From Bradyrhizobium centrolobii (GTDB taxonomy: Bacteria; Pseudomonadota; Alphaproteobacteria; Rhizobiales; Xanthobacteraceae): a stretch of 61,718 nt of DNA. The stretch covers positions 88,198-149,915 of the forward strand of contig NZ_LUUB01000051.1 in assembly GCF_001641635.1 (NCBI RefSeq), given 5' to 3'. The notes beneath the pieces were generated by a model. The model did not search any database, was not told the origin of the DNA, and saw nothing but the letters and a program-made list of their open reading frames with translations. Of the stretch, positions 9,412-16,549 are shown one piece after another; position 1 is the stretch's first letter; each line of letters opens with the position of its first letter. Made by a program: the position numbers and the translations under genes.

Positions 9412-9615
9412 TCAGTAGCGCGATACGACCGGGCCGGGCGCCTTGCCGATCGGGGCCTTGCCGACCGGGCTCTTGCCAATCGGCATCTTGCCGATCGGAG
9501 CCGGCCCTTGCGGATAGACGGGCACGGGCTGCCGGCGCGGCAGATCCGCGGCGTTCGCGACCGTCACCAGGGCAAGCGTTGCGCCCACGACAAATACAAT
9601 CTTCTTCACAGTCAT
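9412..9615 (-). CDS. Small exported protein with PIGK-type repeats
   Basis: 67 aa from ATG 9615. The first 22 residues (MTVKKIVFVVGATLALVTVANA) form a clear signal peptide ending ANA-A. The mature part is proline/glycine/lysine-rich, with tandem five-residue units PIGKM, PIGKS, PVGKA and PIGKA, mirrored as 15-bp repeats in the DNA, and ends PVVSRY. It is a small periplasmic or surface basic protein of unknown function. A longer reading upstream of 9615 is open but has no signal logic, so the internal ATG is preferred. Confidence 0.6.
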   Translation of the reverse strand: MTVKKIVFVVGATLALVTVANAADLPRRQPVPVYPQGPAPIGKMPIGKSPVGKAPIGKAPGPVVSRY

Positions 9616-9900
9616 ACCCCTGAAGGTTGGTCCAAGCACGGCATCACCTGCCGTGCCCCCCAGACACACCTCCCAAATGGGCGTCGGAATGCGTCCGCAG
9701 TGCGGCAATCGCGGGACATGTTGGCGGCACATGGCGGGCGCGCGGGAAGTGTGTGATTTATGCCAGCATTGCGCCGCGCGTTCGTCAGCTCGTAGGATGG
9801 TAGAGCGAAGCGAAACCCATCGGCTTCGCTCCACCGTCTGGCGTGCGGATCGGCTGAGTTCGACGATGGCAGGCCGCCTTGCCGCGGGCGGCTCGCATCG

Positions 9901-11991
9901 TCAGGCAAACAGCAGGCGATCCTTGATCTTGCGCGCGACCGTGAAGTCGTCGTCCCACCACGGCTTCTCACCCGCCGCACGCGGGGGCCTTGCCAGGTGC
10001 AGCTTCTGGCCCTTCTCGGCGGCGGTCTTCTGGGCGACCCGGAACGAGTAATGGTCGAACAGGCTGAGCGCCTCGATCATGTAAGACACGGCGATGCGAC
10101 GGTCCCTGATGATCAGGAGGTTCTCGCCGTTCTTGCGATCGGCGGGCTCGGAGAAATTGTATGACCCGAGATAGACGCGTGCGGTCGGCTTGTCGAAGTC
10201 GATCACGGTGAACTTGTGATGCATGCGCGTGCCGGTGCCGCCGGTCGGCTCGGACTTGAACGGCTCCGGCACGTCCTTGCCGAGCTCCGCCGCAAAGACG
10301 GGCGCGACGTTTCCGTTCGGGTCCTGGACGTCGAGGCCGCCGACCTTCTTGTCGGATATGCCGTAGACGAAGATGTTGTTGTTGGCGGTGACTGCCGCGA
10401 TGGCGTCATGCACGGCGCCGGGCGTCTCGAACAGGAAGGCGAGCGAATAGAGGAGCGACGACGTCGTATTCTTCTCGATGTCGGTCGCGATTTCCTCAAG
10501 CTTGGCGTTGCCGGCGCTGTGCGGCGAGAACGTCGCCTTGGCGTCGATGCCGGGAAGGCGAAGATCGTTCCAGTCCGCGGACGGCTTTGCGCCGAAGCCC
10601 GCGACGTCGTTGTTCTTCGGCGGGTTGCCCTGGGCCGGCTTGAAATAGTTGTCGAAGGCGGCGAAGGCCAGGTCGACCGGGGTCTGACCGGTCACCACCA
10701 GGGCGTTGTTGGCCTGCACGTAAAAGCCGCGCCAGGACAGGTTGGTCGAACCGAACACGACTTTCTTCACGGTCTTGCCGTTCACCGCGATGGTCTTGTT
10801 GTGCTGAAGACTCCCCATGTGCTGGCGCAACACGTTGGTCCGACCTGCCGAGGTCACCAGGCGAGCCTCCGCCTGGGCTTCGGCGGAGGTCGGCTCTCCA
10901 TGGTCCTTGCTGTTGTCGATGATGACCTTGACGCGGGATCCGAGCTTCTCAAGGCGATCGAGGATCTCGGGCAGATTGAAGTCGTAGGCGATGACGCGGA
11001 CCTCGGCTTGGTCGTCGGCGATGGCCTGGTCCAGGGTCTCCAGGATCGCGGAGCGCGCCTCAAAACCCATCCAGGCGAGCGCCGCGGCCGTGTCGGGGTG
11101 GGTCGGGGTAAAGTTGAGCCCTCCGGCGGCGACCGGCGCCACCAGCGTCTCGATGGGGCCGTGCACCAGATAGCGGTCGACAAAGGCCTGCGAGGAGACG
11201 AAGCCGCGCGTGAAGGTGACGTTGGCGATGCCGGGATAGGTTTCGCGCGCGAGCTGGATCGGGGCTTGTTGCGGCTCGCCCTTGCTGAGCTTGTCGTTCG
11301 CATCCATGAACATCGGCGTGACGCGATAGATAAAGTCGCCGGCGAGTTCGGCATTGCGGGGGAAGTGCACCCAGCGGAATTTCTGGATCGGCGATTCCAG
11401 GGTCGAAAGCGTCGCAGGATTGACGTTGCCGGATGCATCGAGAAAGCCGAGCCGGTTCTTCAGCGCAAAAAACTGGGTCCCGCCAGGCTCCTGATACTCG
11501 ATCGCAAAGCCGACGAAATCCTGCGGTGGCTGGCCATGCTTCCAGTTCATCGCGAGCAGCGTCATGCCGTCGCCGCGATGCAGCTTCAACGTGAACAGCG
11601 CGTTGGCGTTGGTGCCGACGACCTCGAAGCCCGAGGGTGCGGCCGGCGGCGGATTTGAGGATGCGGGCGCCGTCACTGGCGGCGGGGCGACGACCGGCGC
11701 TGGCGACGTCGTGGTCGGCGATGTCGTGGTCGGCGGCTTGGGCTTGCCCTTCGCCGGCGTTGCGGTCTTCGGTTTGGGGCTGGACGCCGTTTTCGTCTTG
11801 CTCGGCTTGGACTTGCTGGCCTTGGACTTGCTGGCCATGGATTTGGTCGCGGCCTTCTTGGTCTTGGCTGCCGACTTGGATTTTGACTTTGCTTTCGACT
11901 TGGATTTGGCAGACTTGGACTTGGTGCGGTTGGCGCTTGCGGCGCGAGACTTGGTCTTCCTGGCAGACTTGGTGGTTTTCCGGGCAGCCAT
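9901..11991 (-). CDS. Phospholipase-D-superfamily protein with a lysine-rich histone-like N-terminal tail
   Basis: 696 aa from ATG 11991, preceded by GGAGGAAG 7 bases away. Residues 1 to about 110 are almost only K, S, T, A and P (for example AARKTTKSARKTKSRA), like histone-H1 or HC1 tails. A proline-rich linker and a domain of about 150 residues (possibly fibronectin-like) follow. Two PLD modules come after: the first has LQHNKTIAVNG...FGSTNLS, where the HxKx4D motif has Asn instead of Asp, and the second has the canonical MHHKFTVIDFD...LGSYNFSE. PLD enzymes hydrolyse or transfer phosphodiester bonds in lipids or nucleic acids. The basic tail suggests a nucleic acid or other polyanion target. 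Cellular location is unclear: no signal peptide is seen. Confidence 0.8.
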   Translation of the reverse strand: MAARKTTKSARKTKSRAASANRTKSKSAKSKSKAKSKSKSAAKTKKAATKSMASKSKASKSKPSKTKTASSPKPKTATPAKGKPKPPTTTSPTTTSPAPVVAPPPVTAPASSNPPPAAPSGFEVVGTNANALFTLKLHRGDGMTLLAMNWKHGQPPQDFVGFAIEYQEPGGTQFFALKNRLGFLDASGNVNPATLSTLESPIQKFRWVHFPRNAELAGDFIYRVTPMFMDANDKLSKGEPQQAPIQLARETYPGIANVTFTRGFVSSQAFVDRYLVHGPIETLVAPVAAGGLNFTPTHPDTAAALAWMGFEARSAILETLDQAIADDQAEVRVIAYDFNLPEILDRLEKLGSRVKVIIDNSKDHGEPTSAEAQAEARLVTSAGRTNVLRQHMGSLQHNKTIAVNGKTVKKVVFGSTNLSWRGFYVQANNALVVTGQTPVDLAFAAFDNYFKPAQGNPPKNNDVAGFGAKPSADWNDLRLPGIDAKATFSPHSAGNAKLEEIATDIEKNTTSSLLYSLAFLFETPGAVHDAIAAVTANNNIFVYGISDKKVGGLDVQDPNGNVAPVFAAELGKDVPEPFKSEPTGGTGTRMHHKFTVIDFDKPTARVYLGSYNFSEPADRKNGENLLIIRDRRIAVSYMIEALSLFDHYSFRVAQKTAAEKGQKLHLARPPRAAGEKPWWDDDFTVARKIKDRLLFA

Positions 11992-12116
11992 GGACACTTC
12001 CTCCGCTATGAACGGCAACATGAACGACGGCCGGCATATTGCGTGGCGATGCCGACGATGAAATTACAATCCAACTGACAAAAACCTGCGATCAGAGGAT
12101 TCCCGCACAGATTGTA

Positions 12117-12317
12117 TCATACGCCGTGCGGCACGGAAACCACGCGCCGGGTCGTCGTCAGGCGCCGGATCGGGCGCGGATAGGTGAGCGCCTGCACGTG
12201 TGAGGCGAGCGTCACGCCGCCATTCGCCTCGATCTCGCCGACCGTCTTGGCAAGGAGATCGCGGGTGAGAGCGGGACCGAGATCAAGGGCCGGCCGCCAA
12301 CGGTCCTCGGTCGTCAT
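12117..12317 (-). pseudogene. Short open frame starting inside a repeat, possible gene remnant
   Basis: 66 codons, with coding-like GC-rich third positions over LDLGPALTRDLLAKTVGE and following residues, ending VVSVPHGV-stop. Its only ATG (12317) is supplied by the GGAATGAC end of the intergenic repeat at 12313-12417, so the original 5' end may have been displaced by that element. No family recognised. The 11992-12436 interval otherwise holds only the repeat. Confidence 0.35.
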
Positions 12318-12417
12318 TCCGGGGCGGCGCGCAGCGCCGAGCCCGGAATCGATTGATCCGCAGTCCATGCCGCCCAATGGATTCCGGGCTCGCGACTTCG
12401 TCGCGCCCCGGAATGAC
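12313..12417. repeat. Palindromic intergenic repeat, GTCATTCCGGGGC family
   Basis: It begins GTCATTCCGGGGCGGCGCG and ends CGCGCCCCGGAATGAC, with a central arm pair CCCGGAATC/GATTCCGGG. Same family as 5918-5996 and 39391-39430. It lies between a hydrolase gene and a short open frame. Confidence 0.75.
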
Positions 12418-12436
12418 GGCAGGACCTGGAACGCGA

Positions 12437-13225
12437 TTACAGCCGAAACTCGTTGGTGAGCTCGCCGATGCCGTCGATGGCGACGGTCACCGTATTCAAC
12501 GGCTCTTTCATCACGCCGACGCCGACGGACGTGCCGACAGCGATGAGATCGCCGGGCAGGAGCGTCATGTCGTGCGAGATTTTGCTGACGAGCTCCTGCG
12601 CGCTGAAGATCATGTCGGCGATCGGGTAGTTCTGCCGCTCCGTGCCGTTGAGGATGGTGCGCACCACGAGTTCTGCGGGATCGAGGCCGGTCGCGATCAC
12701 CGGGCCGAACGGGCCGTAATCGTCGATGCCCTTGGCGCGCGCCCATTGGGCGAAAGTGGGATCGCGGGTGAGGATGTCGTTCGCGGTGATGTCGTTGACG
12801 CAGGTGTAGCCGAAGATGGAGTCATCGGCCTCGGCCGGCGAGACGCGGGCGCAGGTCTTGCCGATGACGATGCCGAGCTCGCCCTCATAGGTGGTCTTGC
12901 CGTCGTAACAGGAGGGGCGGCGGATCACCGCGCCGGGCGCGGCGATGCTGGTCGTGGCCTTCAGGAGATAGAGCGGCTCCGGCGGCTCGGGCTGGTTGAG
13001 CTTGGCCGCGAGCGCGTGAAAGTTATTCCAGAGCGCGACGATCTTGCTGGGCGCGCAAGGAGCGAGCAGCTCGACTTCGGACAGCGCCAGCGTCCTGCCG
13101 CTGGCTACGTTGCGGCCGAACATCTCGCCGTCATGCACGCTGATGCCTGACGGCGTCAGCGTTCCGAACCCGGTCGCTCCGCCATGGCGGAAGCGGAGCC
13201 ATTTCTTCATCTCGCCCGCCATCAT
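12437..13225 (-). CDS. Fumarylacetoacetate hydrolase-family protein
   Basis: 262 aa. The FAH fold signature is KTTYEGELGIVIGKTCARV (metal-binding Glu residues) with GYTCVNDITANDI and the closing pattern GVGVMKEPLNTVTVAIDGIG. Members cleave C-C bonds or hydrate/decarboxylate 2-oxo acids, for example in aromatic and fumarylpyruvate pathways. The exact substrate cannot be read from sequence. The start overlaps the stop of the upstream PanE-family gene as ATGA (13222-13225), so the two are translationally coupled and probably act on related metabolites. Confidence 0.85.
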   Translation of the reverse strand: MMAGEMKKWLRFRHGGATGFGTLTPSGISVHDGEMFGRNVASGRTLALSEVELLAPCAPSKIVALWNNFHALAAKLNQPEPPEPLYLLKATTSIAAPGAVIRRPSCYDGKTTYEGELGIVIGKTCARVSPAEADDSIFGYTCVNDITANDILTRDPTFAQWARAKGIDDYGPFGPVIATGLDPAELVVRTILNGTERQNYPIADMIFSAQELVSKISHDMTLLPGDLIAVGTSVGVGVMKEPLNTVTVAIDGIGELTNEFRL

Positions 13226-14241
13226 GCCACCGCCAGTGCGCGCGGATCGGTCGGCGCGGCGACGCCGTCATAGAGGCCGGCGATGCGGGCACGCTGGGTG
13301 ACCATCGCCAGCACCGAGTCGAGGGCGGGCGTGGCGATGCCGGTCAGGCGGCCCATCTCCTGGACCACGGAGACGAGCGGATCGATCTCCATCGGGCGGC
13401 CGCGCTCGAGATCCTGGAGCATCGAGGTCTTGTGCGCGCCGACCTTGCGGGCGCCCTCGATGCGGCGTTCGACGTCGACACGGAATTTGACGCCAAAGGT
13501 TTCGGCGATCGTCTGGGCCTCCAGCATGATCGCGCGCGACAACGCGCGCGTGGCGGGATCGGTGCAGATCACGTCGAGCGTCGCATGGGTCAGCGCGCTG
13601 ATCGGATTGAAGCAGACATTGCCCCAGAGTTTGAGCCAGATCTCGTCGCGGATGTTGTCGAGGACCGGCGCCTTCATGCCGGCTTCGACGAACAGGTCGG
13701 CGAGGCGCTGCACGTCGGGCGTGATCTCGCCCGATGGCTCGCCGAGCGGAAAATTGTTGCCGTAGACGTGGCGGATCACGCCGGGCGCCTCGATCTCGGT
13801 CGCGGGATAGACGATGCAGCCGATGGCGCGCTCGGGGCCGAGCTCGCGCCACTGCCGCCCGCCCGCGTCGATGCTCTCCAGCGTCGAGTTCTCGTAACTC
13901 CCGCCGTGCTTGTAGAAGTACCAGTAGGGGATGCCGTTGACTGCGGTGATGACGCGGGTGTGCGGCCCGAGCAGCGGCTGCATCTTCTCGATCACGCCGG
14001 TGATCGAATGCGCCTTGAGCGTGATGATGACGTAGTCCTGCACACCGAGCTCGGCGGCGTTGTCCGTGCAGCGCGGATGGACGACATGTTCCTCGCCGCC
14101 GGCAAGCAGCGTCAGGCCGCGCTCGCGCATCGCGGCGAGATGGGCGCCGCGCGCGATCAGGCTGACGTCCGCGCCTGCGCGCGCGAGCTGAACACCGAGA
14201 TATCCGCCGATCGCGCCGGCGCCGTAGATGCAGATCTTCAT
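13222..14241 (-). CDS. 2-dehydropantoate 2-reductase (ApbA/PanE) family; candidate oxalyl-CoA reductase
   Basis: 339 aa. The N-terminal Rossmann motif is MKICIYGAGAIGGYLGVQLA and a helical C-terminal domain ends near KTSMLQDLERGRPMEIDPL, the usual PanE signature with conserved Lys and Glu. Classical PanE reduces ketopantoate with NADPH. In Methylobacterium extorquens AM1 a PanE paralogue (PanE2) was assigned as oxalyl-CoA reductase in oxalate assimilation, and the position beside an oxalate cluster makes that role plausible here. It is followed by the FAH gene (4-bp overlap) and preceded, 108 bp away on the same strand, by the CBS gene, so transcription from the candidate operator at 14811 could reach it. 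The family is certain, the substrate is inference. Confidence 0.8.
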   Translation of the reverse strand: MKICIYGAGAIGGYLGVQLARAGADVSLIARGAHLAAMRERGLTLLAGGEEHVVHPRCTDNAAELGVQDYVIITLKAHSITGVIEKMQPLLGPHTRVITAVNGIPYWYFYKHGGSYENSTLESIDAGGRQWRELGPERAIGCIVYPATEIEAPGVIRHVYGNNFPLGEPSGEITPDVQRLADLFVEAGMKAPVLDNIRDEIWLKLWGNVCFNPISALTHATLDVICTDPATRALSRAIMLEAQTIAETFGVKFRVDVERRIEGARKVGAHKTSMLQDLERGRPMEIDPLVSVVQEMGRLTGIATPALDSVLAMVTQRARIAGLYDGVAAPTDPRALAVA

Positions 14242-14349
14242 GAAATCCTCGCGGGGGAGCAGAAACCGGGTTTTTGGGCACGAAAGATCCGGTCCGGCTT
14301 GGACGGGTCCGAGTCGGGGCCGGAAGTCGCAGGGGAATGGTGCGGTCGC

Positions 14350-14775
14350 CTAGGCCGCTTGCGGCGTAGAGTTGGTGGCCTCGTCGACGGCGGCCGCGAT
14401 GTCGCGCATGCTGATGACCGAGACGAGGCTGTAGTTGTCGATCACCGGCAGGTGCCGGATGTGGTGCCGGTTCATCAGGTGCCGCACGTGCTCGATCGTG
14501 TCGGTCGAGGTGCAGGAGACGAGCTGCTGCACCGACACGAGCTGCGAGACCTTGACGTTGACGCCATTCGCGCCGTGCTCGGCGATGGCGCGCACCACGT
14601 CGCGCTCGGTGAACATGCCGACCGCGGTGTTGCCCTCCGAGCGGACGACGTCCTTGACCACCAGAGCGCTGATGTTGTTGGCGCGCATCAGCTTGGCGGC
14701 GATACCCACCGTTTCGTTCATCCGCACCGTGACAACGCGCGGCGTCTTCTTGCGCAGAATGTCTCCGACCAGCAT
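14350..14775 (-). CDS. Paired CBS-domain protein
   Basis: 141 aa from ATG 14775, with a strong AAGGAGG 6 bases upstream. It consists of two CBS motifs and little else: residues about 12-60 (RVVTVRMNETVGIAAKLM ... ALVVKD, GMFTERDVVRAI) and about 75-130 (VSCTSTDTIEHVRHLM ... HLPVID, VSMRDIAAAV). Stand-alone CBS pairs bind adenine nucleotides and modulate partner proteins by energy state. The gene lies directly under one of the six repeated operator-like sequences (14811-14827), placing it in the candidate oxalate regulon. A longer start (14835) would run through that promoter and is rejected. Confidence 0.85.
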   Translation of the reverse strand: MLVGDILRKKTPRVVTVRMNETVGIAAKLMRANNISALVVKDVVRSEGNTAVGMFTERDVVRAIAEHGANGVNVKVSQLVSVQQLVSCTSTDTIEHVRHLMNRHHIRHLPVIDNYSLVSVISMRDIAAAVDEATNSTPQAA

Positions 14776-14810
14776 TGCAACCTCCTTGGGTGAATGTATC
14801 GGTGAAATTC

Positions 14811-14827
14811 TGGTATACATTATGCCA
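14811..14827 (-). promoter_or_regulatory. Candidate GntR operator A (CBS gene promoter)
   Basis: On the minus strand the site reads TGGCATAATGTATACCA. It begins 2 bp after a TTGACG -35-like hexamer, and CAGAAT follows that hexamer at 17-bp spacing as -10. One of six related sites in this window. The promoter would start transcription about 25-30 bp before the CBS ATG. Confidence 0.65.
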
Positions 14828-14910
14828 ATCGTCAAGCGCTGGATTTGGTTGATCCGAAAATTCTTGCGGCAGCAATGCTGACGTTTGTCGCGTGCAAATG
14901 CGGACCAAAA

Positions 14911-14940
14911 AGAAAGGGGCGCTGCGAAGCGCCCCTTTCT
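14911..14940 (-). terminator. Rho-independent terminator after the first OxlT-like gene
   Basis: A 13-bp perfect stem AGAAAGGGGCGCT with a 4-base loop, followed on the minus strand by a T-rich run (TTTCTTTTT). It lies 25 bp beyond the stop of the 14966-16288 gene, separating it from the CBS promoter. Confidence 0.8.
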
Positions 14941-14965
14941 GACCGATGCAAAAGGCGTGTGGTCG

Positions 14966-16288
14966 CTACGCCGTCTCGGTCTTGGCGTTAGCCGTCGCGG
15001 TGTTGGCGCTCTCTGCTTCCTTGCCGAGGATGAAGGAGCGGCGCAGCGGCTTGATCACGAACAGCGCCATCAGCGCGGCGGTCGCATTCAGCGCCACCGC
15101 CACCACGAACACGGCCTTCCAGCCATAGGCGGTCGAGATCACGCTGGCGAGCGGCACGAGCAGGGAGGCGGTGCCCTTTGCGGTGTAGAGCATGCCGTTG
15201 TTGGTGGTAGCGAACTTCGAACCAAACGTGTCGCCGCAGGTCGCCGGGAACAGCGAGTAGATCTCGCCGAACACGCCGAAGTAAATCGCGGTCGCGAGCA
15301 CGAACACGATCGGCACGTGGCCGTAGGCCGACAGCGTCAGCAGCATAAGTGCGGCGGTGCCGAAGGCGATGAACATGGTGTGCTCGCGGCCGATCGTGTC
15401 GGACACCCAGCCGAAGAACGGACGGCCAAAACCGTCGAAGATGCGGTCGAGCGAGATCGCGAAGGTCAGCGCCGCCATCTGGAAGCCGGCAAGCGTCACC
15501 GGCGTGTTCGCGATCTTGAAGTCGTGCGCGATCGGGGCGATCTGCGCCGCGGTCATCAGGCCGCCGGAGGCGACCATGACGAAGACGAGATACATCACCC
15601 AGAAAATAGGGCTGCGCAGCACCTGCGGCGGGGTGAAGTCGATCTTGGTCTGCGGCAGGTTGAGCTGCTTCCTCTTCGGCGGGATCGAGACCCGCGGCGG
15701 CTGGATGAAGAAGGCGAGCACGAAGACGATCAAGCCCTGGCCGATGCCGAAGGTGAAGAACGCGTTCTGATAGCCGCTCGATGCGATCATGCTTGCGATC
15801 GGCACCACGGTGATCGCGGCGCCGGCGCCGAAGCCGGCAGCGGTCGCGCCGGCGGCAAGGCCGCGGCGGTCGGGAAACCATTTCAGCGCATTGCCGACGC
15901 AGGTGCCGTAGACCGCGCCCGCGCCCATGCCGCCGACGACCGCGGCGGCATAGAGCAGGGTGAGGCTGTCGGCGTAGGAGTTGAGCACCCAGGAGAGCGC
16001 GATCATCACGCCGCCGAACATGATGACGATGCGCGGGCCGTATTTGTCGACGAACCATGCCTCGATCGGAACGAGCCAGGTCTCGGTGACGACGAAGATG
16101 GTGAAGGCAAGCTGGATCGCGGCGCGTCCCCAATGGTGGACCGCATCGATCGGATCGACGAACAGCGTCCAGCCATATTGCAGGTTGGCGATCATCGCCA
16201 TGCAGACGATGCCCATGCCGAGCTGGAGCCAACGGAAACCGGTACGAAGGGGCGCAGCAGTGACGGCGCCCTCGATGTTGGAAATCAT
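14966..16288 (-). CDS. MFS transporter of the oxalate/formate antiporter (OxlT) type, copy 1
   Basis: 440 aa from ATG 16288 (TTGGGAGGTT upstream). About 12 membrane helices are predicted. Family-typical segments are LQYGWTLFVDPI in TM1, ETWLVPIEAWFVDKYGPRIV between TM2 and TM3, GAGAVYGTCVGNALKWFPDRRGLAAG and GEIYSLFPATCGDTFG. OxlT-type carriers exchange external oxalate2- for internal formate-. Proximity to oxc/frc and the shared operator-like site (16390-16406) support that role, though other dicarboxylates or monocarboxylates are possible. The next gene upstream (16550-17836) is a clear paralogue, but a terminator and a separate promoter lie between them, so the two are independently expressed. 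Confidence 0.85.
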   Translation of the reverse strand: MISNIEGAVTAAPLRTGFRWLQLGMGIVCMAMIANLQYGWTLFVDPIDAVHHWGRAAIQLAFTIFVVTETWLVPIEAWFVDKYGPRIVIMFGGVMIALSWVLNSYADSLTLLYAAAVVGGMGAGAVYGTCVGNALKWFPDRRGLAAGATAAGFGAGAAITVVPIASMIASSGYQNAFFTFGIGQGLIVFVLAFFIQPPRVSIPPKRKQLNLPQTKIDFTPPQVLRSPIFWVMYLVFVMVASGGLMTAAQIAPIAHDFKIANTPVTLAGFQMAALTFAISLDRIFDGFGRPFFGWVSDTIGREHTMFIAFGTAALMLLTLSAYGHVPIVFVLATAIYFGVFGEIYSLFPATCGDTFGSKFATTNNGMLYTAKGTASLLVPLASVISTAYGWKAVFVVAVALNATAALMALFVIKPLRRSFILGKEAESANTATANAKTETA

Positions 16289-16389
16289 CAACAACCTCCC
16301 AAGGCGCCTGTCTGGTGGCGACCCAGGTTGCCAAGATGACCTGATGTCGCAAATCTTGTGGCTTATCGTCGCAAGCGCGGCGGGCAGCT

Positions 16390-16406
16390 TGGTATACCAT
16401 ATCCCA
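16390..16406 (-). promoter_or_regulatory. Candidate GntR operator B (transporter copy 1 promoter)
   Basis: The minus strand reads TGGGATATGGTATACCA, the best fit to the consensus, with an exact TGGTATACCA palindrome. It sits 2 bp after TTGCTT (-35-like), and CAAGCT lies 17 bp from that hexamer. The start codon at 16288 is about 100 bp downstream. Confidence 0.6.
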
Positions 16407-16494
16407 GAAAGCAAGCCCTATCTTGCGCCCGCCTGCAAGAAAATGCGCGGTTCCCTTCGGTTTTACGGAATCAAGTGAGATTCGGTCAAAACGA

Positions 16495-16521
16495 AAGCGC
16501 CCGGCCGAGGGCCGGGCGCTT
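16495..16521 (-). terminator. Rho-independent terminator after transporter copy 2
   Basis: A 12-bp perfect stem AAGCGCCCGGCC with a 3-base loop, then TCGTTTT on the minus strand. It sits 28 bp beyond the stop of the 16550-17836 gene. Confidence 0.75.
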
Positions 16522-16549
16522 GTAGCACGTAGGGTCGGTTAAGAGCGGG

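Noticed and set aside
9412..9520. Short tandem repeats resembling a CRISPR array
   Set aside because: Units are 15 bp without spacers and are in frame with the PIGK protein, so they are coding repeats.
10216..11658. A 480-codon frame antisense to the PLD-like gene
   Set aside because: No motifs, and the opposite strand has a ribosome site and the PLD catalytic motifs.
12117..12746. A 209-codon frame covering the FAH gene end, the repeat and the remnant
   Set aside because: The upstream part is an out-of-frame shadow of the FAH gene and the middle is repeat DNA; only the last 66 codons look coding.
14775..14835. Upstream start for the CBS gene
   Set aside because: It would translate through the promoter and operator A; the ATG at 14775 has a strong ribosome site.
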